A stretch of DNA of 6,289 nt from an uncultured Flavobacteriales bacterium (GTDB taxonomy: Bacteria; Bacteroidota; Bacteroidia; Flavobacteriales; Schleiferiaceae), in assembly GCA_903821715.1 (NCBI GenBank), contig CAIJMB010000118.1:1-6289 (forward strand), in the 5' to 3' direction. Below are positions 1-6,289 of the stretch, piece after piece. The position numbers and the translations under genes were made by a program. How positions within the stretch are numbered: position 1 is the first letter of the stretch; each line of letters opens with the position of its first letter. The notes under the pieces are model-generated. The model searched no databases. It was not told the origin of the DNA and saw nothing but the letters and a program-made list of their open reading frames with translations.

Positions 1-361
1 AGATACGCTTTCTAAGGAATCGGGCAAGAAGCATGCCGACCGCAATCCCAGTGGTATTCGCAACCACATCGACCCATGAGAACATACGACCCTCTGCTAC
101 AATAGGTTGCAAAATTTCAACTGCCAACCCATACATAAAACTTAACAAAAACACCTTCCATGGACCCGCTTGGGATCGGCTGTAGAGCATGAGCGGAAAG
201 GCAATTCCAGCATAGGCGCCAAAATGTAGGACGACGTCGCGGAGCATTCGAAAGATTCCGGGCAATTCCACACTGGGCTGCAGGGAGTAGTAAAGGACAA
301 TGCCCGCCCAAATCAGGGCGAGCATTAGCCAAAACCAGCGATGCTGGAGTATGTTCAGCAC
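1..361 (-). CDS. VanZ-family small membrane protein (C-terminal end cut by window edge)
   Basis: I translated this frame by hand: it is open from a GTG at 359-361 to the left edge and gives 120 residues, close to the size of short VanZ-family proteins. Four hydrophobic segments are visible, at about residues 9-27 (WFWLMLALIWAGIVLYYSL), 43-60, 68-88 and 97-116. Family-pattern residues are D42 and H46-F47 with Y50 in DVVLHFGAY, E82 and Q85 in AVEILQP, R92, D98, N102, G105 and G109. The GTG lies 11 bases after the gcvH stop and puts a short polar N-terminus before the first membrane helix. The only nearby alternative is the ATG at 323-325 (residue 13), which would cut into that helix. The cellular role of chromosomal VanZ-like proteins in Bacteroidota is not established. 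The name comes from a teicoplanin-resistance accessory protein, and nothing here supports a resistance function. Its placement suggests translation from the sprA-gcvH transcript. Confidence 0.88.
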   Translation of the reverse strand, partial: MLNILQHRWFWLMLALIWAGIVLYYSLQPSVELPGIFRMLRDVVLHFGAYAGIAFPLMLYSRSQAGPWKVFLLSFMYGLAVEILQPIVAEGRMFSWVDVVANTTGIAVGMLLARFLRKRI

Positions 362-372
362 GGAAAGAGGGA

Positions 373-753
373 TTAGGCTCCGACCAAAGCGCGGTATGCG
401 TCCACGTCGAGAAGTGCCTCAACGTCAGCCACCGAAGCAACCTTGATGCGTACCATCCAGCCAGCCCCGTAGGGGTCGGAGTTTACCAAGTCTGGCTGGC
501 CATCGATGTCGGCATTGACTTCAACAATCTCACCGGCAACGGGTAGATAGAGGTCACTGACGGTTTTTACTGCTTCCACCGATCCGAATACCTCCTCAGA
601 TGCGAGGGTTTCGCCTTCAGTCGGAATGTCGACGAACACGATGTCTCCCAATTCTCCTTGGGCAAAATCAGTAATGCCAACGGTGGCGATGTCGCCATCC
701 AGGCGAATCCACTCGTGGTCTTTGGTGTAGCGTACGTTGCTGGGGAATTCCAT
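373..753 (-). CDS. gcvH: Glycine cleavage system H protein
   Basis: The H protein is the lipoylated shuttle of the glycine cleavage complex. Its lipoyl arm carries the aminomethyl intermediate from GcvP to GcvT and is reoxidised by the L protein, in the cytoplasm. The 126-residue length is normal for the family. The start MEFPSNVRYTKDHEWI is typical, FAQGELGDIVFVDIP (30-44) is the conserved core, and K63 in GSVEAVKTVSD (codon 565-567) is the expected lipoylation site. It is followed by LPVAGEIVEVN (70-80) and LVNSDPYGAGWM (89-100). The ATG at 751-753 is the family start and lies 30 bases after the sprA stop; no Shine-Dalgarno sequence is seen. No gcvT or gcvP is in view, so this H gene is separated from the other glycine-cleavage genes at least on this side. 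It is probably co-transcribed with sprA, or driven in part by the TATATTTG element just before it. Confidence 0.97.
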   Translation of the reverse strand: MEFPSNVRYTKDHEWIRLDGDIATVGITDFAQGELGDIVFVDIPTEGETLASEEVFGSVEAVKTVSDLYLPVAGEIVEVNADIDGQPDLVNSDPYGAGWMVRIKVASVADVEALLDVDAYRALVGA

Positions 754-757
754 GGCG

Positions 758-765
758 CAAATATA
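758..765 (-). promoter_or_regulatory. Possible Bacteroidota -7 promoter element (TATATTTG) before gcvH
   Basis: Read on the minus strand the bases are TATATTTG, a full match to the TAnnTTTG -7 consensus of the Bacteroidota primary sigma factor. The element ends four bases before the gcvH ATG. If used, transcription would begin at or next to the start codon and give a leaderless or nearly leaderless mRNA. Against this, I find no TTG at the usual -33 spacing; the nearest upstream TTG (793-795) leaves 27 bases, which is too far. The site may therefore be weak or accidental. Confidence 0.4.
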
Positions 766-783
766 GGAAGGTGACGGCCCGAA

Positions 784-3700
784 TTATCCGCCCAAATTGA
801 GGCGCAGGGCAATACCACTTTGCCACTGATTCGTGGGGAACGCCTGCGACGTTTTAAACGAACTAACAGTTTGGTCATAGTAGAACTGGGTAGTGAGGCG
901 ACGACTCATGCGGTAGTCTGCGGTCAACTTAATCGTGGTCCGGGTTTGGCCCGCAGTCGCTTGATTGAAATCCTCGAGGATTCGACGGATAACGGTCTGG
1001 TTGTCGCTGAATTTCACATCGAGCTTAAGTTCGAGGTTGGACTTAATCGTTCGCGGGATTCCGCCATTCTCTACAATGCGGAACTGCACGTCCTTGACAA
1101 TGTAGCCCACCCCCACGGTGACGTCTTTGGATTTGCTCTCTGTGAGTTGGTTGTTGGCCATACTCAGGTTGAGCTGTCGCGTCAAGCCGTAGTTCAGTTT
1201 GAACGAGGCATTGGTCTTAGTACGCAGGTCCACGCCAAGCAGTGGCGACATCGATTCGGTGACCGAAATCTGGCCCACCTGGCGCTCTGGCATGATATCA
1301 AAATTGTCGTTGCGCGGGAAGGGGTCCAAGGGATTGTCCTGAAGGCGCTGCGCGCGAAGCATGTGGGTCTGAAGTCCAGTGACCGTCATAGTGCTGGCAT
1401 ACGAATGGCTGAGACTGAGGGCCGTAAAGACATTGCGCACGGCTTTGAGTCGCATGAGTCCCGTATAGGTCGCGTTCCAGTTGGGGAAGAACGGAAGCGC
1501 GGCGTAGTTCCCCATGGGCAAGTTGGCGGTCCAACGGTTACCATAGGCCGTCAGGAAGGCATTGGCCAGTACGTCGGTGTGGAGTACCGAAAATCCGTCG
1601 TAACCGTAGCGGGACGAGTCGGCGAAATCGATGAAGTTAGCCGCATAGTTGGGGTCGCGAAGGAGCTGTTCGTCAGCCAAGCGCTTGGAGGCGTCTAAAC
1701 GAGCCGCCTTGAATTGATCGTAGGCAGCACTCTCGAAGTCAGGTTCTCTGCTCACGTCAAAGGCGGACGGCCAAGACAACCAGCTGCTGCTGTACGTGAC
1801 CACTTCTTGTGGATTGAAGGCATGGAAGCCCTCGGCAAAGAGCGAGTCGATTCCGGTTCCTGTAGAATAACGGTACGTATACGAGGCTTGACGCCCATAG
1901 GTCTGGGTAGCATTCAAGGTAATTCGCATGTCTTGAAGTGGCTCGAGCTGGGCACGCAGCGTGATGTTGCGTGTGGTCGTTTCACTGGCGCGCAACGGCT
2001 GGCGTGGGTTTTCGAGCAGCCAGCCACTCGCCGAGGCCAATGACGGAAGGTCATGTGGGAGGCCTACCGCGGCCTTCCAGCCCGGCGCCCATTGATTCGA
2101 AGGAGTCATCCCGCTGAGGACAGGTGTTGTAGAGAATCCAGGAAGAAGTGAGCCTGTATTTAAGCTGGCCGTGGCATTGACACTCTTGAGCATGGTGGCA
2201 AAATCCACTACACCGATAAGTATCGTTTTCGCGAGCTTGGGTTCCTCAGGTTTATCGGTGTTCGACTTAGCCCCTCCTGTCGCCGGTGCCGGAGACTTTC
2301 CGCCGCGCGGCGCGGCCCCACGAGCAGGCTTTTTTAGTTTGCCATAGCCCGGAATGAGGTTGTACAGCGTGGCCATATTTGCGTTCGCAGAGGCATTCCA
2401 CTTACCACTAGACTCAACCGTGTTTCCGAAATTCAGCGAATCCAAGCCCGGACGGCTGGCCCAAAGTGAGTTCGTCTTCCAGTCCAAGTCCGCCGTATAA
2501 CGAATCTGAGTTTGCACGAATTCTAGTAGCGGAAGTTTGTTGATCGGAATCGCCCACGTAGTATTAATTGTATGATGGTACTCAGTGGGGCGCCCGCCTT
2601 CGCGAAGGTTGTCGTTTAAGAAGTTCCGCACACTGTCCTCTGAATTGGGCCCCGGGAGCTCATCAAAGCGCACGCGAATACGCGACGTGTAGTCCAGCTT
2701 CCACATTTTGGTCGGATCCCAAATCACATTGTAATTGCGGTCCATCGTGAAGTTTTTGCTGTAGGTAATGGGCAATTGGAACTTTGGATTGTCCACATTG
2801 CGCATTTGCATCGTTTGCTGGCTTCTCAGGACGTCGGTCCGAATACTCACGCGTGACGGCGTTAGGTTCAGGTTGGCATCACGAATTAGTGCAAGGCTCT
2901 TTGGCTTGAGCTTTTTAAACGGTTGAATGTTAATTGGCTTGGTCTGGTAGGCATATGCAAGGCTACCGCGGTTCTCTACCCTGAGGTCCTGAAGCGTGTT
3001 CGCATCGCGGCGCAGCACCTCATTAAAAGCATAGGTTGCGCTCAAGTTTTCAACATCCCATGGCATAGGACGTTTCGGCAGCTTCGCACTTCCTTCACCG
3101 GCGTTCAATCCTTGGTCTTCGGATTTGGATTCGGAATCTCCCAAGCTGGGCGGTCCCATCGAAGGACCACGGCCCCCTCCACCTCCGCCGCCACTCGGAG
3201 CTCGGTCAAGCCGAACGTTGGTGAATGCCACCGCTCGACGCTGCATGAAATCGCTCACCATGGTGCGCAATGAATCTTTAGATTGTGCCCCCTGTAGGTT
3301 TCCTAGAGCCTTGTCCATTTCAATATCCGGACTGTAGGGATTGAACATTGGGGTCTTCCAGTCTTGTGCCTGGGTGATGAACATTGGGAGGCGAAGGCGG
3401 CTATTTCCCGGCAAGAAGCGATGAAGGTCGAGATTGGTCTGAACATCGTAGTTGACCGAGCTGAACTTATTGCGCTCGTTCGGAGCCATATCGATTCCTC
3501 CAAACCCAGGGGTTGAGAATCCACCGCTCAATGCCACTTGGCCGAGGTCGGCTAATTTGGCGGTTCCGCGCGCAATCCCCGCCACTCCGCCACGGTTGTC
3601 AAAGTCCGTCATTCGAAGTTCGTTGATCCACACTTCGGCACATTTATTCAAGCCGTCGTCAGAGGTATTGGACGAGGAGCGTCGCGGATTGCGAACCCCG

Positions 3701-6289
3701 ACCATCATCGTGCGAACCCAGCCCAGATTGGGTGTGCCCACTACGCGATAGACGCGGTCACCTACTACGCGTTCATAGGGTAGCGCCGGACTCACATTGG
3801 GATTGGTCCGCATAGCGGCGTCGCGTTCGAGTTTTAGCGCCGTCCACATTGCGAATTCGATGTCCACATCATTCGCCGCGGGCCACACAATATCTTCAGC
3901 TGTGCTCGCCCAGGGCGTCACGGTGAGCGGCATTTCGTACTCGTAGTAGTTTTGACTGTAGTCGTTTCCGAAGCGAACAAAAAGACGCAAGTCTCCATCA
4001 TTCAAACCATTGGCATTGTCACCTGCCTCGGCGTGGACAAACATTTTGACATGTTTGTTCATCCTCATATCGACGCTCGTGTTTTTGAACACGGCGCGGC
4101 CATCTCCATCGCGCAGCCCGCAGGTGCGAAGGCTCAGCGACTGCTCATTTTGCTGAAGAATCGAGGTGTTGCCAAGTAGGACTTGACGGCGAATACCTGG
4201 TGGCATGACGTAGGCCACCGGCACCCGGCCACCGTTCTCTTCGAGATTTACGGCGTTGACGGTAAAGGATGTTTCGTCGGATTCATCCACAGGGATCATT
4301 TCTCGGGCCGCATCAAGACTGAAGCGGTAGCGGCGCCATTCACCACGGACGAGATCCAGGCGAGCCATTCGGAGTACTACAGGTTGCTGCCAGTCACGCA
4401 GAATCCAACGCGCAAAGCGCACCGACCTGAAGTCTTGAGCTCCATTGACCTTTTGGTCCGGCTCAAATACCGGAATCTTGAATTGAATCCAGCGCACCGG
4501 CTTGCGCGTTTGGTCGGGCAAGAGGTCAGTGGTCGTCTCGTAGATGTCGGCGATGTAGTTCTGGCCGACCTTGAGGTCCTCGGGGCGCATCGAAATGCGG
4601 TAGCTGAAGTACTGCTCGCTGCGGTTCAGGGTTGCATCTCGGTTGACGTCCTCTTTGTCGGGCATGTTGGTACTCATGGCAGGCTGGCCATCAATGAGGT
4701 CCGTGCGCGAATTGCCGTCGGGGTTATTGAAGTAGCGGTAGCGCTTGAGGATGTTCGCATCGGCTTGGTCCTGGTTTCCACCGCGGTAGAAGACGAAGTT
4801 GTCGGCGGCGGGGTCGAGCTGTGCCGCAGCGTAGGCGGGGCTACCGGGGCCAAAAGCCGTCTGAACTCTGTCGAGATAGGTCTGCGATCCCGGGCCGAGC
4901 CAACGGATCTCGTCGTCGTCGCGAAGTCCATCTAGACCGACATCCTGGTTGGGACGCGAAGCTTCGCTGTTGTCAAAGGCATCTACCACAGGCTGGTAGC
5001 GTGAGGCATACCCCCAAACTGAAGAATCGACATCCGTTCGAGAACCATCTGACGGAAGACCATTCTCAAAAGACTGCATACCGTCTTTGAGAATGTCTTC
5101 AGATACGTTGCCCAAATGAAGGTACACGTCGCCCCCCGGCGCACTGGGGTTGTCCAAAAACGGGTCCATCACCCAGAATTGGACGAACTCAATGTTTTGC
5201 TCTTCAAAGTTGTTGATGGTAAGCTGGCGCATGATTCCGCCCCAGCGACTGCGCGGATCTTTGAGGCTTCCGTCGGGATTGAGTCCTGCTGAAATTCCGT
5301 TCAAGCCTTGGACGTCGTAGTTGTATGGACCACGCTCTGTAGGGTCAAACTGCAGGTCAAACGTGTTGATGTTGCGCGCCTGACTCGGGTCGAGCGTAAT
5401 ATTCGGAAAGACTTCGGCAAACGGAACCATGCGCTGGTAGTGGTCACTCGTGATGGCGGGGTTGTCGCGAATATTTTGAGGAGTAATGCTGGTTCCGGTG
5501 AAGAACGAGTTGTCAATCATGTACCACGCAAGGCGTGCACGATTGAAGTTGGAGGCCCAGTCGTTCGCCATCGATGCCTCAGGAAAAAGGTCGGGTTGGC
5601 CATCAGGCACGGAGGCGAGCTGCCAGGTGGTGGTTCCGCGCAAGTCAATCGCGGTTTGGCTACTCTCAAAATCGTCGAGGTAGGTGGTCGGCTCGCCATT
5701 GACGTTGATGATCCGGGGCGACCCAGGCAGGAGCTGCGCCACTTCCGCGGTAAGCATAATGCTCGACGGTGCTTTGGTAGAGACGAACGGGAGCTTGTCA
5801 ATAGTCCTGGTGAGCCCGGGCAAATTCTTCTCATACTGAGTGTTCAGACCCCAAATGGCATTGCGGACGGGCTCGTCGCCCGCACTGACTTTTTGGGTCA
5901 ATGCACCCTCACGAAGCTGTAGAATTGAGCCTCCGACTACCCAATTTGGTTTGAGTTGGTGATTGACCGTGAGCCCTGTAAAGGTTTTTGCCTGAAAGTT
6001 GAAGAGCGAATTGTTCTCAAAGCTTACGCGAATCGGAACCCCACTCTGCACAATGGCTTCGTTGATGATTCGAACTTGGCCGAGGGCATAGTCGACGGTA
6101 AAGTCCTGGTTTTCAGTCAGTCGATTTCCTCCTGCCGTAACCGAAATGGATCCGCGCGGAATGTTGAATGAATTGAGCTGAATGACCGATCCGCCTGCCG
6201 ACTTGTAGCGGCCGCGGAGCATGAATTTGTTGCGCTGCGTCTGCTCCTGGGCACGAAACAGCGTCGAGTCGTAGAGCTCTTGGTAGACG
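784..6289 (-). CDS. sprA: SprA, outer-membrane translocon of the type IX secretion system (N-terminus cut by window edge)
   Basis: The family forms the very large beta-barrel through which T9SS cargo (gliding adhesins, secreted enzymes) crosses the outer membrane, with PorV and a plug protein as partners. The frame is open from the right edge to a TAA at 784-786 and gives 1,834 residues; full proteins usually have about 2,300-2,500. The ATG at 6220-6222 is internal, because family-like sequence (LYDSTLFRAQEQ) continues upstream of it. Numbering visible residues from the edge, I recognise GRYKSAGG (26-33), YLDDFESS with DLR and LASVPDG (203-230), NRARLAWYMID (249-259), a WGGIMR / NIEFVQFWVMDPF block (about 349-377), DVGLDGLRDDDE (449-460), EDVNRDATLN (546-555), KMFVHAEAG (about 748-756), CAEVWINELRM (883-893), and PFKKL to PSRVSIRTD (about 1123-1152). 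The C-terminal third is rich in alternating beta-strand sequence and ends LRLNLGG. No frameshift or internal stop is visible. The family call is very secure; it rests on recognised motifs, not a search. Confidence 0.97.
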   Translation of the reverse strand, partial: VYQELYDSTLFRAQEQTQRNKFMLRGRYKSAGGSVIQLNSFNIPRGSISVTAGGNRLTENQDFTVDYALGQVRIINEAIVQSGVPIRVSFENNSLFNFQAKTFTGLTVNHQLKPNWVVGGSILQLREGALTQKVSAGDEPVRNAIWGLNTQYEKNLPGLTRTIDKLPFVSTKAPSSIMLTAEVAQLLPGSPRIINVNGEPTTYLDDFESSQTAIDLRGTTTWQLASVPDGQPDLFPEASMANDWASNFNRARLAWYMIDNSFFTGTSITPQNIRDNPAITSDHYQRMVPFAEVFPNITLDPSQARNINTFDLQFDPTERGPYNYDVQGLNGISAGLNPDGSLKDPRSRWGGIMRQLTINNFEEQNIEFVQFWVMDPFLDNPSAPGGDVYLHLGNVSEDILKDGMQSFENGLPSDGSRTDVDSSVWGYASRYQPVVDAFDNSEASRPNQDVGLDGLRDDDEIRWLGPGSQTYLDRVQTAFGPGSPAYAAAQLDPAADNFVFYRGGNQDQADANILKRYRYFNNPDGNSRTDLIDGQPAMSTNMPDKEDVNRDATLNRSEQYFSYRISMRPEDLKVGQNYIADIYETTTDLLPDQTRKPVRWIQFKIPVFEPDQKVNGAQDFRSVRFARWILRDWQQPVVLRMARLDLVRGEWRRYRFSLDAAREMIPVDESDETSFTVNAVNLEENGGRVPVAYVMPPGIRRQVLLGNTSILQQNEQSLSLRTCGLRDGDGRAVFKNTSVDMRMNKHVKMFVHAEAGDNANGLNDGDLRLFVRFGNDYSQNYYEYEMPLTVTPWASTAEDIVWPAANDVDIEFAMWTALKLERDAAMRTNPNVSPALPYERVVGDRVYRVVGTPNLGWVRTMMVGVRNPRRSSSNTSDDGLNKCAEVWINELRMTDFDNRGGVAGIARGTAKLADLGQVALSGGFSTPGFGGIDMAPNERNKFSSVNYDVQTNLDLHRFLPGNSRLRLPMFITQAQDWKTPMFNPYSPDIEMDKALGNLQGAQSKDSLRTMVSDFMQRRAVAFTNVRLDRAPSGGGGGGGRGPSMGPPSLGDSESKSEDQGLNAGEGSAKLPKRPMPWDVENLSATYAFNEVLRRDANTLQDLRVENRGSLAYAYQTKPINIQPFKKLKPKSLALIRDANLNLTPSRVSIRTDVLRSQQTMQMRNVDNPKFQLPITYSKNFTMDRNYNVIWDPTKMWKLDYTSRIRVRFDELPGPNSEDSVRNFLNDNLREGGRPTEYHHTINTTWAIPINKLPLLEFVQTQIRYTADLDWKTNSLWASRPGLDSLNFGNTVESSGKWNASANANMATLYNLIPGYGKLKKPARGAAPRGGKSPAPATGGAKSNTDKPEEPKLAKTILIGVVDFATMLKSVNATASLNTGSLLPGFSTTPVLSGMTPSNQWAPGWKAAVGLPHDLPSLASASGWLLENPRQPLRASETTTRNITLRAQLEPLQDMRITLNATQTYGRQASYTYRYSTGTGIDSLFAEGFHAFNPQEVVTYSSSWLSWPSAFDVSREPDFESAAYDQFKAARLDASKRLADEQLLRDPNYAANFIDFADSSRYGYDGFSVLHTDVLANAFLTAYGNRWTANLPMGNYAALPFFPNWNATYTGLMRLKAVRNVFTALSLSHSYASTMTVTGLQTHMLRAQRLQDNPLDPFPRNDNFDIMPERQVGQISVTESMSPLLGVDLRTKTNASFKLNYGLTRQLNLSMANNQLTESKSKDVTVGVGYIVKDVQFRIVENGGIPRTIKSNLELKLDVKFSDNQTVIRRILEDFNQATAGQTRTTIKLTADYRMSRRLTTQFYYDQTVSSFKTSQAFPTNQWQSGIALRLNLGG
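2227..2340 (-). other. Lys/Pro/Ala/Gly-rich linker in SprA
   Basis: Visible residues 1317-1354 (KLKKPARGAAPRGGK to PKLAK) have no hydrophobic strand pattern and are strongly basic at first, then mixed charge. The segment lies just before FATMLKSVNATASLNTG, a conserved strand-forming stretch, so it is probably a disordered loop. It contains a 12-base perfect palindrome (2301-2312), of the sort expected in GC-rich sequence. Confidence 0.7.
3061..3201 (-). other. Low-complexity segment in SprA with seven-glycine run
   Basis: Visible residues 1030-1076 are rich in Gly, Pro and Ser and then turn charged (SESKSEDQ). The run of seven glycines (residues 1033-1039, bases 3172-3192) uses mixed codons GGC GGC GGA GGT GGA GGG GGC. 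A flexible loop between barrel strands is likely. It sits between DFMQRRAVAFTNVRLDR and PWDVENLSATYAFNE, both of which look like conserved SprA sequence. Confidence 0.75.
4615..4650 (-). other. EF-hand-like acidic loop 2 in SprA (DVNRDATLNRSE)
   Basis: Visible residues 547-558 place D, N, D, T, N and E at loop positions 1, 3, 5, 7, 9 and 12, with leucine at position 8. This is the canonical EF-hand ligand spacing, except for alanine instead of glycine at position 6. It lies in the SprA motif KEDVNRDATLNRSEQYF. Ion binding is inferred, not shown. Confidence 0.45.
4909..4944 (-). other. EF-hand/TSP3-like acidic loop 1 in SprA (DVGLDGLRDDDE)
   Basis: Visible residues 449-460 have D at positions 1, 5 and 9, G at 6 and E at 12 of a 12-residue loop. 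This resembles the DxDxDGxxDxxE pattern of EF-hand and thrombospondin type 3 calcium loops, with glycine instead of D/N at position 3. The DVGLDGL stretch is, from memory, conserved across SprA proteins. Calcium binding is an inference from the pattern only. Confidence 0.4.
5055..5100 (-). repeat. Quasi-palindromic inverted repeat inside sprA (18 paired bases, two bulges, 8-base loop)
   Basis: The left arm is 5055-5074 and the right arm 5083-5100. GAAGA (5055-5059) pairs with TCTTC (5096-5100), CATTCTCAAA (5061-5070) with TTTGAGAATG (5086-5095), and GAC (5072-5074) with GTC (5083-5085). C5060 and A5071 are single unpaired bases, and the loop is TGCATACC. In the mRNA this would be a strong hairpin across the codons of visible residues 397-412 (EDILKD to ENGLP). 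No U-run follows it in the transcript direction, so it does not look like an intrinsic terminator. Its function, if any, is unknown. Confidence 0.8.
5512..6216 (-). other. SprA_N-type conserved region within sprA
   Basis: Visible residues 25-259 run from RGRYKSAGG through the YLDDFESS / DLR / LASVPDG cluster to NRARLAWYMID. I recognise this as the conserved SprA N-terminal-type module, which I recall occurring more than once in full-length SprA. Only this copy can be seen; anything further towards the N-terminus lies outside the window. The exact domain borders are my estimate. Confidence 0.65.

Noticed and set aside
362..372. Possible ribosome-binding or terminator signal between gcvH and the VanZ-like gene
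   Set aside because: The minus-strand spacer TCCCTCTTTCC has no Shine-Dalgarno sequence and no hairpin; it is just a short operon spacer.
117..440. 107-codon minus-strand frame overlapping gcvH and the VanZ-like gene
   Set aside because: It is out of frame with both real genes, its translation has no family resemblance, and the VanZ frame explains the bases better.
487..504. Peptide DGQPDL in GcvH, also found in SprA (5587-5604)
   Set aside because: Six shared residues in unrelated conserved contexts, with differing DNA; coincidence rather than a repeat.
567..878. 103-codon minus-strand frame across the sprA-gcvH junction
   Set aside because: Out of frame with both genes, each of which has clear family sequence here.
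820..1698. 292-codon open frame on the plus strand, antisense to sprA
   Set aside because: It is codon-aligned with sprA (each triplet is the reverse complement of an sprA codon), so it stays open simply because sprA rarely uses TTA, CTA and TCA here. The translation resembles no family I know, and SprA motifs are intact on the other strand.
4037..4058. 8-bp inverted repeat ACAAACAT / ATGTTTGT with 6-base loop
   Set aside because: About one such short hairpin is expected by chance in 6 kb; it lies within conserved SprA codons.
4183..4935. 250-codon open frame on the plus strand, antisense to sprA
   Set aside because: Same codon-aligned shadow effect; it covers recognisable SprA motifs.
4956..4967. 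12-base perfect palindrome GCGAAGCTTCGC
   Set aside because: One or two are expected by chance in a window this size; it is inside sprA with no operator context.
5308..5922. 204-codon open frame on the plus strand, antisense to sprA
   Set aside because: Also in codon register with sprA and opposite conserved SprA_N-type sequence; no recognisable product.
6220..6222. ATG as the start of the large sprA frame
   Set aside because: The frame is open and SprA-like for the 22 codons upstream to the window edge, and 1,812 residues would be short for the family.

Overview
The window carries three genes, all read on the minus strand in the order sprA, gcvH, vanZ-like. They are separated by only 30 and 11 bases, and there is no recognisable terminator between them. 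I see no tRNA, rRNA, mobile element, CRISPR array or plus-strand gene, and no gene-free stretch longer than 30 bases.

The organism is a member of the phylum Bacteroidota. SprA is the outer-membrane translocon of the type IX secretion system (T9SS), which is confined to that phylum and its close relatives. The absence of Shine-Dalgarno sequences and a TAnnTTTG element just before gcvH agree with this. The base composition looks moderately GC-rich for the phylum. I cannot name a genus.

Layout: bases 784 to 6289 encode the C-terminal 1,834 residues of SprA, an uninterrupted reading frame whose N-terminus (roughly 500-600 residues, judged from the usual family length) lies beyond the right edge. 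Bases 373 to 753 encode a complete 126-residue glycine cleavage H protein with its lipoyl-lysine site. Bases 1 to 361 encode nearly all of a small VanZ-family membrane protein that runs off the left edge. As far as I recall, sprA followed by gcvH and a VanZ-family gene is a recurrent arrangement in Bacteroidota, so the neighbourhood is typical rather than an accessory island. No functional link between protein secretion and glycine cleavage is evident, and co-transcription is the simplest reading.

I do not find a new biological system here. The points most worth a second look lie inside sprA: a strong quasi-palindromic hairpin in the coding sequence at 5055-5100; two loops that match the EF-hand/thrombospondin-type calcium pattern; only two cysteines in the visible protein; and two low-complexity segments, one with a run of seven glycines. 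The possible leaderless promoter of gcvH is a further, weaker observation.
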